64,000 nt of DNA. Source: Borreliella spielmanii. GTDB lineage: Bacteria; Spirochaetota; Spirochaetia; Borreliales; Borreliaceae. The position numbers were made by a program, and so were the translations under genes. The DNA lies in assembly GCF_014201705.1 (NCBI RefSeq), contig NZ_JACHFA010000001.1, positions 397,418 to 461,417 of the forward strand. The letters are read 5' to 3'. A model generated the notes under the pieces. That model saw only the letters and a list, made by a program, of their open reading frames with translations. It was not told where the DNA came from and made no database searches. Below, one piece after another: positions 49,501 to 61,292 of this stretch. The first letter of the stretch is position 1, and each line of letters opens with the position of its first letter.

Positions 49501-51933
49501 ATGGCAGTTGGAGAAAATAAAGAACAAATATTAAATGTTAAGATAGAAGATGAAATCAAGACTTCTTATTTAAATTATGCAATGTCAGTTATTGTTTCCA
49601 GAGCTCTTCCAGATGTAAGAGATGGTCTTAAGCCAGTTCATAGGAGAATCCTTTATTCTATGTATGAGATGGGACTTCGTTCTGATAAAGCTTTTAAAAA
49701 GGCTGGAAGAATAGTAGGAGATGTTCTTGGGAAATATCATCCCCATGGGGATCAATCAATTTATGATGCTCTTGTGAGACTTGCTCAAGATTTTTCACTT
49801 AGATATCCTGTAATACGGGGGCAGGGAAATTTTGGATCTATTGATGGAGATCCTCCTGCTGCTATGAGATATACTGAAGCTAAAATGGAAAAAATAGCTG
49901 AATATATTGTTAAGGATATAGACAAAGAGACTGTTAATTTTAAGTCTAATTATGACGATTCTTTAAGTGAGCCGGAGATTATGCCTTCATCATTTCCATT
50001 TCTTTTGGTAAATGGCTCTAGTGGAATCGCTGTTGGTATGGCTACTAACATGGCGCCCCATAATTTAAGAGAAATTTGTGATGCTATTGTTTATATGTTG
50101 GATAATGAGAATGCTTCTATGTTTGATTTGCTCAAGATAGTTAAAGGTCCCGATTTTCCAACTTTTGGAGAGATTGTTTATAATGATAATTTAATTAAAG
50201 CATACAAAACTGGCAAGGGAAGTGTTGTTATTAGGGCAAAATATCATATTGAAGAAAGAACAGAAGATAGAAATGCTGTAATTGTTACAGAAATACCTTA
50301 TACAGTAAATAAATCTGCACTTCTTATGAAGGTTGCGTTTTTAGCAAAAGAAGAAAAGTTAGAAGGACTTTTAGATATAAGAGATGAGTCTGATCGAGAA
50401 GGCATTAGAATAGTTCTTGAAGTTAAAAAAGGATTTGATCCTCATGTTATTATGAATTTACTTTATGAATATACTGAATTTAAAAAGCATTTTAGTATAA
50501 ATAATTTAGCCCTTGTGGATGGTATTCCTAAACAGTTGAATTTGGAAGAATTATTATTTGAATTTATTGAGCATAGAAAAAACATTATCGAAAGACGTAT
50601 TGAATTTGACTTGAAAAAGGCAAAAGAGAAAGCACATGTTCTTGAGGGATTAAATATTGCTTTAAATAATATAGATGAGGTTATTAAGGTTATTAAATTA
50701 TCTAAATTGTCAAAAGATGCAAAGGAGAGACTTGTTGTAAATTTTGGTCTTTCTGAGATTCAGGCCAATTCAGTCCTTGATATGAAGTTGCAAAAACTTA
50801 CAGCTCTTGAGATTTTTAAGCTTGAAGAAGAGCTTAATGTGCTTTTAAGCTTAATAAAAGATTATGAAGATATTCTCTTGAATCCAGTAAGGATTATTAA
50901 TATCATAAGAGAAGAAACTATAAATTTAGGTTTGAAATTTGGCGATGAACGTCGAACTAAAATAATTTATGATGAGGAGGTTTTAAAAACTAGTATGTCG
51001 GATTTAATGCAAAAAGAAAATATTGTTGTTATGCTTACAAAGAAAGGTTTCCTTAAAAGACTTTCACAAAATGAGTATAAATTGCAAGGTACGGGGGGAA
51101 AAGGGCTCAGTTCTTTTGATCTTAATGATGGAGATGAGATTGTTATTGCTTTGTGCGTCAATACCCATGATTATTTGTTTATGATTTCAAATGAAGGAAA
51201 GCTTTATTTAATCAATGCTTATGAAATAAAAGATTCTTCAAGAGCTTCAAAAGGTCAAAATATTAGTGAGCTTATTAATTTAGGAGCTCAGGAAGAAATA
51301 TTAACTATTAAGAATAGTAAGGATTTTACTGATGATGCCTATTTATTGCTTACAACTGCAAGTGGAAAGATAGCTAGATTCGAATCTACAGATTTTAAAA
51401 CAGTAAAGTCTCGAGGTGTTATTGTTATTAAACTTAATGATAAAGATTTTGTTACAAGTGCAGAGATTGTTTTTAAGGATGAAAAAGTAATTTGTCTTTC
51501 TAAAAAGGGAAGTGCGTTTATATTTAATTCAAGGGATGTTAGGCTTACTAATAGAGGTACCCAAGGTGTTTGTGGAATGAAATTGAAAGAAGGGGATTTG
51601 TTTGTTAAGGTTTTGGCGCTTAGAGAAAATCCTTATCTTTTGATTATTTCTGAGAATGGGTATGGAAAAAGATTGAGTGTTTCTAAGATATCTGAACTTA
51701 AAAGAGGAGCCACTGGTTATACTAGTTATAAAAAATCTGATAAAAAAGCGGGTAGTGTTGTTGATGCTGTAGCAGTGTCAGAAGATGATGAAATCTTGCT
51801 TGTAAGCAAACGTTCAAAAGCCTTAAGAACAGTAGCTGGAAAAGTATCTGAGCAAGGCAAAGATGCTAGAGGAGTTCAAGTGTTATTTCTTGATAATGAC
51901 AACTTGATTTCTGTTTCAAAATTTATTAAATAA
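49501..51933 (+). CDS. gyrA: DNA gyrase subunit A
   Basis: 810 residues. Catalytic Tyr124 in [14 protein letters not shown] reads [11 protein letters not shown]: Gln85 stands where E. coli has Ser83. The C-terminal pinwheel (~500-810) has a poor GyrA box, QGTGGKGL at 529-536, instead of QRRGGKG. An internal Met499 with AGGAGG 14 bases upstream could start a separate ~312-residue DNA-binding domain, which B. burgdorferi is reported to make. Ends 20 bases before the parS palindrome. Confidence 0.97.
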   Translation: MAVGENKEQILNVKIEDEIKTSYLNYAMSVIVSRALPDVRDGLKPVHRRILYSMYEMGLRSDKAFKKAGRIVGDVLGKYHPHGDQSIYDALVRLAQDFSLRYPVIRGQGNFGSIDGDPPAAMRYTEAKMEKIAEYIVKDIDKETVNFKSNYDDSLSEPEIMPSSFPFLLVNGSSGIAVGMATNMAPHNLREICDAIVYMLDNENASMFDLLKIVKGPDFPTFGEIVYNDNLIKAYKTGKGSVVIRAKYHIEERTEDRNAVIVTEIPYTVNKSALLMKVAFLAKEEKLEGLLDIRDESDREGIRIVLEVKKGFDPHVIMNLLYEYTEFKKHFSINNLALVDGIPKQLNLEELLFEFIEHRKNIIERRIEFDLKKAKEKAHVLEGLNIALNNIDEVIKVIKLSKLSKDAKERLVVNFGLSEIQANSVLDMKLQKLTALEIFKLEEELNVLLSLIKDYEDILLNPVRIINIIREETINLGLKFGDERRTKIIYDEEVLKTSMSDLMQKENIVVMLTKKGFLKRLSQNEYKLQGTGGKGLSSFDLNDGDEIVIALCVNTHDYLFMISNEGKLYLINAYEIKDSSRASKGQNISELINLGAQEEILTIKNSKDFTDDAYLLLTTASGKIARFESTDFKTVKSRGVIVIKLNDKDFVTSAEIVFKDEKVICLSKKGSAFIFNSRDVRLTNRGTQGVCGMKLKEGDLFVKVLALRENPYLLIISENGYGKRLSVSKISELKRGATGYTSYKKSDKKAGSVVDAVAVSEDDEILLVSKRSKALRTVAGKVSEQGKDARGVQVLFLDNDNLISVSKFIK
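50975..50997 (+). promoter_or_regulatory. internal ribosome site and Met499 start for the GyrA C-terminal domain
   Basis: AGGAGG at 50975-50980 and ATG at 50995-50997 in the gyrA frame. The spacing is long (14 bases). The product would be about 312 residues, near 34 kDa, the size of the abundant HU-like GyrA fragment known from B. burgdorferi. Confidence 0.5.
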
Positions 51934-51953
51934 AGAATTGGTTTTTCTTATTT

Positions 51954-51979
51954 AAGAATGTTCCACGTGGAACATTCTT
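51954..51979. promoter_or_regulatory. parS centromere site, also a possible gyrA terminator
   Basis: A perfect 26-base palindrome with core TGTTCCACGTGGAACA (51959-51974), two symmetric changes from the bacterial consensus TGTTTCACGTGAAACA. It lies 20 bases past gyrA and 72-90 bases before parB. The RNA forms a long stem followed by nine T residues, so it could also terminate gyrA transcription. Confidence 0.88.
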
Positions 51980-52051
51980 TTTTTTTATTTAGAAATTGTA
52001 ATTTAATATTATAACCTGGTAAAATTTTGTGTTGTAGGGGGTTTTGATAAT

Positions 52052-52834
52052 ATGGATGGGGTTTTTAAAATGATAGATATTCAACTTTTAGATATTGATA
52101 ATGATCAGCCAAGGAAATTTGTTAGTCTTGTTGAATTAGAAGAGTTAAGTATTTCCATAAAGGAAAATGGAATTTTGCAACCCATAATTGTTTGTAAAGT
52201 AAATGAGAGATATAAAATCATAGTAGGAGAAAGAAGATTTAGGGCCGCTAAACTTATTCAGTTGACAAATATTCCTGTCATTGAGGTTAACATGAAAGAA
52301 TCTTGTAGAGATTTTATGCCTTTGGTTGAAAATATTCAAAGAGAAAATTTTACTCCTGTTGAAGAAGCTTATGCCTATAAAAATGTAATGAATAAATATT
52401 CTTTAACTCAAAAGGATTTGTCTGAAAAAATTGGAAAAAGTAGAGCCTATATTTCAAATTTAGTTAGGATTTTAGATCTTGAACAAGAAATATTAAATGC
52501 AGTGCATAGAAAAGAAATTTCTTTTGGGCATGCTAAAGTTATTTTATCCTTAAAAGACAAACAAGATAGGTATAATCTTTATTTAATTATACTGAAAAAA
52601 AAATTTTCTGTAAGAGATGCAGAAAAATATGTTAAAAATTTTTATAAATCTATAGCAAAAAAAAATAAAGCCGAACAAGATCCTTTTTTAAGCAATATAA
52701 AAGAATTTTTATTTGATAAAATCCAAACAAAAATAGATATTAAAGGGAATCAAGATAAAGGGAAAATAGAAATAGAGTATTTTACAGCAAGTGATTTAAG
52801 AAGAATCGTTTCTTTTTTTGGCCATATTAACTAA
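52052..52834 (+). CDS. parB: Chromosome partition protein ParB (Spo0J family)
   Basis: 260 residues; an in-frame ATG at 52070 also has a GGGG site, so the start may be six codons later. CTP-binding/N-terminal motifs GERRFRAAKL and ENIQRENF; HTH for parS (TQKDLSEKIGKSRAYISNLVRIL); C-terminal dimer domain. It loads at parS and spreads to recruit SMC. It is separated from parA: convergent with parZ-parA rather than in one operon. Confidence 0.94.
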   Translation: MDGVFKMIDIQLLDIDNDQPRKFVSLVELEELSISIKENGILQPIIVCKVNERYKIIVGERRFRAAKLIQLTNIPVIEVNMKESCRDFMPLVENIQRENFTPVEEAYAYKNVMNKYSLTQKDLSEKIGKSRAYISNLVRILDLEQEILNAVHRKEISFGHAKVILSLKDKQDRYNLYLIILKKKFSVRDAEKYVKNFYKSIAKKNKAEQDPFLSNIKEFLFDKIQTKIDIKGNQDKGKIEIEYFTASDLRRIVSFFGHIN

Positions 52835-52840
52835 ATTATT

Positions 52841-52866
52841 TTTATAATTTAAAGATTATAAAATAT
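52841..52866 (+). terminator. weak AT hairpin after parB
   Basis: TTTATAAT, loop TTAAAG, ATTATAAA (52841-52862), then TATCTTTT. All-AT stem in the convergent parB/parZ gap; a marginal terminator call. Confidence 0.3.
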
Positions 52867-53016
52867 CTTTTATTAATTTTATGGGAGTTTTGATTTTTTA
52901 AGTATTTGTCACAATGTGTAACTTTTCAAGTTTTTTTAAAATTATTTAGTTTTTATAAAGAAATCTTAAGTTTTAAATGGGGAGCAAAATTTATATTTTT
53001 TGGTGCAGCTCTAGAT

Positions 53017-53730
53017 TTAGATAAAATGATTTTTAATAAATTTTATTTTTTTCTTTATTTCGGAAATAGAATGAAAAAATAATTTTAAGCTTTCTTGGTC
53101 TAACTTGTTAAGTTTGATATTTTTAAATTCTTTTATATTTTTTAATATAAAATCCAATGATTCTTTTATATCGTTTTCATATTTTTCATTTTTTTTAAGT
53201 AATGATTTATGTGTATCTTTTATATCAAATTTTTTTTTATAAACAATTTTATATTCTTTTAAAGAATTTATTTTACCATCTAAAACTTCGGTTTTTAAAA
53301 TAGGGGGGCAAGATTTTTTAGATATTTCATATGATAATGATAACGGCAGTTTTTCTATAGTGAGTTGCTTGTCGGAATTTTCGACAAGCAGATTATATCT
53401 TGATATTAAAGCATAAACTTTGTCTTTTTTAAATCCCATACTTTTGAACCACTGATAAAAAAGTCCGTTATATTGATTGTTTCCTTTTAATTTATCTTGA
53501 GTCTCTTTAAGTATTTTTCCAATTTTTGTATAAGTATTATTAAAAATATTGAAAATTTCATATTGCTTTGTTTTTAAAAAATTAGAAATATCTTTATCTA
53601 GCTTATTGTAGTCAAAGTTTTTTCTTTCAATTGAAAGAATTTCTTTTTTTTCGATATTTTCTAAATTTATTGAAGACGTTTCTAATTTTTTCCCCATTAG
53701 AAACATTAAAGTTTCGAGATTGTCAGACAT
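53017..53730 (-). CDS. parZ: ParZ-type centromere-binding partner of ParA
   Basis: 237 residues, highly basic, no signal. The region IGKILKETQDKLKGNNQYNGLFYQWFKSMGFKKDKVYALISRYN (~68-112) resembles the HTH segments of Borrelia plasmid partition families that accompany ParA. In B. burgdorferi a protein from the gene beside chromosomal parA, named ParZ, was reported as ParA's partner in place of ParB. Two bases after parA. Assignment rests on position and this motif. Confidence 0.72.
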   Translation of the reverse strand: MSDNLETLMFLMGKKLETSSINLENIEKKEILSIERKNFDYNKLDKDISNFLKTKQYEIFNIFNNTYTKIGKILKETQDKLKGNNQYNGLFYQWFKSMGFKKDKVYALISRYNLLVENSDKQLTIEKLPLSLSYEISKKSCPPILKTEVLDGKINSLKEYKIVYKKKFDIKDTHKSLLKKNEKYENDIKESLDFILKNIKEFKNIKLNKLDQESLKLFFHSISEIKKKIKFIKNHFI

Positions 53731-53732
53731 AG

Positions 53733-54485
53733 TTATTCCTTGATTTTATTTATTATCTCTTTTGAGAGTTCTAAGAAGTCTTTTGCGGCATTACTTTCTT
53801 TGTCATATTCGTGTACAGGCATTTTTGCTTCTTGAGATTTTGAAATGGTTATATTTTTCCTTATTTTTGTATTTAAAAATTTTTCTTTAAAAACTTTTTT
53901 TAAAGAGCTTACATATTTTTCTTTACTTTTGTTTCTTATATCGTATTTGTTTACAAAAACGCCTGCAATTTCTAGATTTTTATTTATTTGTTTTACGGTA
54001 TTTATTGTATCTATTAATTGGTTTATACCTTCAAATGCAAAAAATTCTGTTTCAATTGGTATTAACAGGTAATTACTTGCAATAAGGGCATTTATAGTTA
54101 ATATTGAAAGTGTGGGAGGGCAGTCAATAATAATAAAATCATATTTATCTTTTTCATACAGTGTTAATGCATTTTTTAAAAAATTTTCTCTTGAAAGTTC
54201 ATTTATTAATTCTTTTTCGAGTAAAGCTAATTTAATACTAGATGGAATTATGTCTAGTTTAAAATGATTTAAAGGTTTGATCTTTGTTTTTTTATTAATG
54301 AGTTCATAACTTGAGTTTTCAGCTATGTGCTCTGAGGTGTTTGTGCCGCTGGTAGAGTTTCCTTGTGAATCAATGTCTATTAGAAGAATTTTTTTATTGA
54401 GCAGAGTCATTGAATAGGAAATATTAATGGCACTTGTAGTTTTTCCTACGCCCCCTTTTTGATTGATTACAGATATTATTTTCAT
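53733..54485 (-). CDS. parA: Chromosome partition ATPase ParA
   Basis: 250 residues. Deviant Walker A KGGVGKTTSA at 10-19, Walker B IIIDCPPTLS, and GINQLIDTINTV; no long N-terminal HTH, so a ParA/Soj type. It moves origins by DNA-dependent ATP cycling. Operon parA-parZ reads leftwards, head-on to replication. GAGAAAAT precedes the ATG; ribosome site weak. Confidence 0.95.
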   Translation of the reverse strand: MKIISVINQKGGVGKTTSAINISYSMTLLNKKILLIDIDSQGNSTSGTNTSEHIAENSSYELINKKTKIKPLNHFKLDIIPSSIKLALLEKELINELSRENFLKNALTLYEKDKYDFIIIDCPPTLSILTINALIASNYLLIPIETEFFAFEGINQLIDTINTVKQINKNLEIAGVFVNKYDIRNKSKEKYVSSLKKVFKEKFLNTKIRKNITISKSQEAKMPVHEYDKESNAAKDFLELSKEIINKIKE

Positions 54486-54593
54486 ATAAATTTTCTCTTT
54501 TTATTTGGTTTTGTTTTTATATTTTAAAACATAAATGATAAAAATAATAATATTTCAAAGTAATTTTAAATATTTGATTATTTGAGATGTATA

Positions 54594-55199
54594 TTATTCT
54601 TTTTTAAACTTGAAAATTTCTTGAGTTAAACCGTTTTCTATAAAAAATTCCAATATTTTTTGTGTATTTTTTGTTTTAAATTTAATTGAAGTGTTTATTT
54701 TGTTTGAAAAGTCTGAATCTGTTATTTCTATTTCAAGTTTATTTTTCATTTTTAATAGTGAATTGTATTGGTTATAATTTAAATTTAAGCTTAAAATTTC
54801 CAATTCCTCTTTTTCTATTATAGATGTGTTTTTAATAACTTCTTTGGCAGACTTGTAATATGCTTTGATTAATCCCCCTCTACCAAGCAAAGTGCCTCCA
54901 AAATATCGCAATGTAATGATTAAAGTATCAGTTAAATTATTATGTATTATGGCATCTAATGTGGGTTTTCCAGCTGTTAAATTAGGCTCTCTGTCATCGC
55001 TCATTCCATTTAAGAATGAATTCTTGTTTCCAATCCTAAATCCATAAACTATATGGGTAGCATTTTTAAATTTTATTTTATATTTTTTAATAGTTTTATT
55101 TATATCTTCTTTTTTTTCAATATTAAAAATATATGAAACAAAGATAGATTTTTTTATTTCAATTTTAGTATTACTATTGTTTTTTGGCACGAATATCAT
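54594..55199 (-). CDS. IMPACT/YigZ family protein (UPF0029)
   Basis: 201 residues with the N-terminal domain motifs KSIFVSYIFNI, ATHIVYGFR, SDDREPNLTAGKP and RYFGGTLLGRGGLIKAY. The usual motif is SDDGEPSGTAGKP: here Arg replaces Gly and Asn the Ser. The C-terminal ~65 residues form the small ferredoxin-like domain. Some relatives affect translation or dipeptide cleavage; function here unknown. 108 bases downstream of parA and reading leftward away from it is not the case: it lies upstream of parA on the same strand. Confidence 0.88.
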   Translation of the reverse strand: MIFVPKNNSNTKIEIKKSIFVSYIFNIEKKEDINKTIKKYKIKFKNATHIVYGFRIGNKNSFLNGMSDDREPNLTAGKPTLDAIIHNNLTDTLIITLRYFGGTLLGRGGLIKAYYKSAKEVIKNTSIIEKEELEILSLNLNYNQYNSLLKMKNKLEIEITDSDFSNKINTSIKFKTKNTQKILEFFIENGLTQEIFKFKKE

Positions 55200-55316
55200 A
55201 TAGCATAAGTATACTATCTTTTTAGATATTGCAGTATTTATTGTTTATGTATATTATTAATAGTGTTTGTTTTTATTATTAATTATTATAAAGTATGGTT
55301 AAAAAAGGGGTTTTAA

Positions 55317-55706
55317 ATGATATCAGGCTTGAATCCAACATTAAGGTTATTTAAAGATCATAAAATACTTTATTCTAATATGGAAAGGGGATTAAAGCCC
55401 CTTTTAGAAGTAGATAATTTTATTAATAAGTATATTCAAAATAAAGAAGGACTTGAGATTTATGATAAAGTTGTAGGCAAGGCAGCGGCTATTATTATTT
55501 ATAATATAGGACTTCAAAATGTTCAAGCTGGGGTTGTTTCTCAACCCGCAAAGGATTTTTTAGAAAGTAGAGGAATAAAAGTAGCTTATAAAAAATTGGT
55601 GGAAAAAATAAATGACAGGGCAGAAAGCTTGATTGAAAGCTTGGAAAATCCCGAAGAAGTGTATAAATATATGATTAAAAGAGGTATTATAGTTAATAGT
55701 TTATAA
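55317..55706 (+). CDS. DUF1893 deaminase-fold protein
   Basis: 129 residues matching DUF1893 (TM1506 type): LFKDHKILYSNMERGLKPLLEV, DKVVGKAAAIIIYNIGLQNVQAGVVSQPAKDFLESRGIKVAYKKLVEKI. The family has a cytidine-deaminase-like fold but no proven reaction. AAGGGG is six bases before ATG. Divergent from the YigZ-like gene and convergent with a small membrane gene. Confidence 0.85.
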   Translation: MISGLNPTLRLFKDHKILYSNMERGLKPLLEVDNFINKYIQNKEGLEIYDKVVGKAAAIIIYNIGLQNVQAGVVSQPAKDFLESRGIKVAYKKLVEKINDRAESLIESLENPEEVYKYMIKRGIIVNSL

Positions 55707-55735
55707 ATTATGAAAATAATTAAGCTGTGTTTTAG

Positions 55736-56053
55736 CTAACTGCGCGACTTTGAGTATACGGTGATAATTAGGGCTATGTTATATATTAATATAATTAAAT
55801 TTCCCCAATTTAAGTAAAAATTGTTTTTATCATAATTAAATATCCAAATTCCAGCATAAACACCCAAAAATCCTCCTATAGAAGATGTAAACATAATTAA
55901 ATTAGGTTCGATTGTATGTTGATTAATTTTGTTTTGATTTTCTTTGGTATCAGGTTGTTCAGTAAATTTGCTGTCAATAAAAATCATGGCAAAACCTGCA
56001 AGAGTAATGCATAGAAAATAGATTATAAATATTTTTCTAATTAATGCAAACAT
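55736..56053 (-). CDS. small membrane protein, possibly DUF1294-like
   Basis: 105 residues with three membrane segments (~5-25, ~52-72, ~82-100). The segment SSIGGFLGVYAGIWIFNYDKNNFYLNWG recalls DUF1294, which has GGxxGxxxGMxxFRHK before a membrane helix. Between segments 1 and 2 lies a polar Gln/Asn-rich loop. Function unknown. Divergent from rsmI. Confidence 0.68.
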   Translation of the reverse strand: MFALIRKIFIIYFLCITLAGFAMIFIDSKFTEQPDTKENQNKINQHTIEPNLIMFTSSIGGFLGVYAGIWIFNYDKNNFYLNWGNLIILIYNIALIITVYSKSRS

Positions 56054-56258
56054 AAATTTTCCCTTTCTTTTAGCTTTTTAATCATTAACACTTAATGATA
56101 TAACTAAATGTAATACAAAAGCAAGTATTTTGATAGACATATAAAATAGCGTATAGCTTATTCTTGCATTTGGTAAATAAAAGATTTTAGATTTTTATCA
56201 TTAAAGAATATGTATTTAATATATTTGTTTTTAGTTTTTGGAGGAATTAAAAGAAGTT

Positions 56259-56936
56259 ATGTTATATATTATCGGCACGCCAATAGGTAATTTAGAAGAT
56301 ATTACTTATAGAGCGGTTGATGTTTTAAAATCGGTAAATGTTATCTTTGCAGAAGACACTAGAGTCACTAGTAAGCTTTTGTCGCGATATAAAATTAATA
56401 AAAAAATGATTTCTTGTAATGCTGCAACAGAAAATAAGAGGATAAGCATGCTATTAAATTTTTTGTCAAAAGGAAATTCTGTTGCTTTTGTTAGTGATGC
56501 TGGTACTCCAGGCCTTAGTGATCCAGGTAGCCTGTTAGTTGATGCTGCTTTTAAAGGGGGATACAAAGTTTGCCCAATTCCTGGAGTAAGTTCTTTTAAT
56601 ACAATTGTAAGTGTTAATCCTTTTAGAGAAAAATCAGTGCTTTTTGAGGGATTTTTACCTAACAAGGGTCTTAAAAGATTTAAAAGAATTGCTGAGCTAT
56701 ATAAAAGGGGTGAGGCCTTTGTTTTGCTTGAATCTGGTCATAGACTTTTGAAATTGCTTGTTGAAATTTCTTCTGTTAGTTTGGATGCGAAGATTCTTGT
56801 TGGTCGTGAGATGACAAAAATTTATGAAGAATATCAAATTGGGAAGCCTTTGGAGTTAAAAAATTATTTCGAATCGAGTAAAGAGAAGATTAAAGGAGAA
56901 TTTACTATTTTAGTCAGCAGAAATCGTTTAAAATAA
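56259..56936 (+). CDS. rsmI: 16S rRNA 2'-O-ribose C1402 methyltransferase
   Basis: 225 residues from ATG 56259 (MLYIIGTPIGNLEDIT); an in-frame TTG at 56238 would add seven unlikely residues. Tetrapyrrole-methylase fold with TPIGNLEDIT, FAEDTRVT, VSDAGTPGLSDPG and PIPGVSSFN. It methylates C1402 in the decoding site with SAM. The 16S it acts on lies 0.9 kb downstream. Confidence 0.95.
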   Translation: MLYIIGTPIGNLEDITYRAVDVLKSVNVIFAEDTRVTSKLLSRYKINKKMISCNAATENKRISMLLNFLSKGNSVAFVSDAGTPGLSDPGSLLVDAAFKGGYKVCPIPGVSSFNTIVSVNPFREKSVLFEGFLPNKGLKRFKRIAELYKRGEAFVLLESGHRLLKLLVEISSVSLDAKILVGREMTKIYEEYQIGKPLELKNYFESSKEKIKGEFTILVSRNRLK

Positions 56937-57027
56937 ATGTTTTCTATTTGGATATCAAAACTTTATTTGTTATAGGTTTTATCTGATTGATTTATTGTGT
57001 TATACTTGAACTTTAACAGGGGTTTTT

Positions 57028-57576
57028 ATGAAAATTTATTTGGCTTCTCCATTTTTCAGCGAAGAGCAAATTAAGCTGAGGGATGAGGTTTTGAAATTTC
57101 TTGAAGAGTTTAATTTAGATGTATTTTCTCCAGAGCATCATGCTGTCAAAAAAATGGGATTGCTTGAAAAGGTTGATTATAAGTTTGTAAATAGAGATAT
57201 AAGAGAAAAAATAAGAGAAATAGATTTAAAAGAGTTGGTTAGTAGCGATATTATTTTAGCTTTGGTTAATTATGTTGATGCGGGTACTGCTTATGAAAGG
57301 GGATTTGCCTTTGCTAAAAAGATACCAAGTATAGATTTTTTTAAGGATAAACAAGATTCTGATTTTTATAATTTAATGTATAGTGATTGTAATGCGTCTT
57401 TTACTAATTACAAGGATCTTAGAGAAGGAATTTTGACTTTTAAAGAATTATGGATTAAGTTTAAAGGAGATAATGAAAATTTTAGAACTTTCTTTGATTA
57501 TTTAAAAGCTAAATTAGGAAATAAATTGAAAAAAGTTCTTACAACTTTACCTGTTAATGAAAAATGTGGTTGTTAA
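57028..57576 (+). CDS. nucleoside 2-deoxyribosyltransferase-like protein
   Basis: 182 residues. MKIYLASPFFSEEQ, FSPEHH, DIILALVNYVDAGTAYERGFAFA fit the Nuc_deoxyrib_tr fold; the Glu in TAYERG is the usual nucleophile. The enzyme would swap bases on deoxyribonucleosides, useful in a parasite that salvages purines. AGGGG lies 5 bases before ATG. Ends with GCGC-type Cys residues (KCGC). It is the last gene before the rRNA locus. Confidence 0.85.
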   Translation: MKIYLASPFFSEEQIKLRDEVLKFLEEFNLDVFSPEHHAVKKMGLLEKVDYKFVNRDIREKIREIDLKELVSSDIILALVNYVDAGTAYERGFAFAKKIPSIDFFKDKQDSDFYNLMYSDCNASFTNYKDLREGILTFKELWIKFKGDNENFRTFFDYLKAKLGNKLKKVLTTLPVNEKCGC

Positions 57577-57646
57577 TGCTTTTATCATGTTTAATGAATA
57601 AAATTTATTTTTTTATGTTTTGTGTTAATAAAATAATGCAAAGGTA

Positions 57647-57676
57647 TTGACAATATGATTCTTATTTTGTTAAAGT
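57647..57676 (+). promoter_or_regulatory. promoter of 16S rRNA
   Basis: TTGACA (57647-57652) matches -35 fully; TAAAGT (57671-57676, 18-base spacer) is the best -10, 4/6. The leader to the 16S 5' end would be about 105 bases. Confidence 0.55.
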
Positions 57677-57710
57677 ATTAAATGTTGAAATGACTATTGG
57701 AAGATGAGAG

Positions 57711-57724
57711 AAGGGAAGAGTTAA
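57711..57724 (+). other. 5' arm of the 16S processing stem
   Basis: GAAGAGTTAA (57715-57724) pairs perfectly with TTAACTCTTC (59355-59364) past the 16S 3' end, and a few more pairs extend it outward. This is the usual stem cut by RNase III to free pre-16S. Confidence 0.6.
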
Positions 57725-57787
57725 GTAAGGTTGAAAGCCAAGCAAAAGAATAAACGGAACTTGTTAATTTTTAAATAAAAAATAAGA

Positions 57788-59323
<1,536 letters not shown>

Positions 59324-59354
59324 CTAAGAGAAAGATAAATTAAGGCTAATTCTA

Positions 59355-59366
59355 TTAACTCTTCTC
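59355..59366 (+). other. 3' arm of the 16S processing stem
   Basis: TTAACTCTTC (59355-59364) complements the leader arm at 57715-57724. Two further local hairpins follow before tRNA-Ala: CTTTTATC-TTTT-GATAAAAG and TTCTCTTA-ACTTTA-TAAGAGAA. Confidence 0.6.
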
Positions 59367-59478
59367 TACTTTTATCTTTTGATAAAAGAGCTTTTAAAGC
59401 CGGTATTTCTCTTAACTTTATAAGAGAAGCTTTTGTGTTTGATTTTTTATTTTTAGTATTAAAGAATTTAAATTGATT

Positions 59479-59552
59479 GGGGGTTTAGCTCAGTTGGCTA
59501 GAGCATCGGCTTTGCAAGCCGAGGGTCAAGGGTTCGAGTCCCTTAACCTCCA
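59479..59552 (+). tRNA. tRNA-Ala (TGC)
   Basis: Acceptor GGGGGTT/AACCTCC (one G-U), D arm GCTCAGTTGGCTAGAGC, anticodon stem TCGGC/GCCGA with loop TTTGCAA (anticodon TGC), T arm AAGGGTTCGAGTCCCTT, discriminator A. It lies 155 bases past 16S and before the decayed 16S copy. Confidence 0.96.
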
Positions 59553-59670
59553 TTAAGTGTATATCCTAGCTTGGTATTAAGTATTATGTTAGACAAGTTT
59601 ATTAAAGGTTAAAATAATTATTAGAAGATGAGATAAGCTAAGAATTAAGCAGGGCTAGAAGTCAAAAAAA

Positions 59671-61022
<1,352 letters not shown>

Positions 61023-61218
61023 TTAGAAAAAATAAATCTTTAGCAAGTTGGTATTGTACAGTTCCATATTAAATTAAATTCTGTTAATAGTAAACATGAT
61101 TTTAAATCTAATAGAACGGCAGTTGCCAATTTTAAAAATTAAAATCAACCAAATATTTTATTGTCATTATTCATTATAGCTTAAAGCAGATCGCAGTACT
61201 TGGAAAAATAAAACACAT

Positions 61219-61292
61219 TGGGACCAGGATGAGTTGAACATCCGACCTCAGGTTTATCAGACCTGCGCTCTAACCACCTGAGCTATGATCCC
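61219..61292 (-). tRNA. tRNA-Ile (GAT), reverse orientation
   Basis: Minus strand: acceptor GGGATCA/TGGTCCC, D arm GCTCAGGTGGTTAGAGC, anticodon stem CAGGT/ACCTG with loop CTGATAA (anticodon GAT), T arm GGATGTTCAACTCATCC, discriminator A. Points toward the 16S pseudogene, opposite to rrs and rrl, so it needs its own promoter. Confidence 0.95.
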
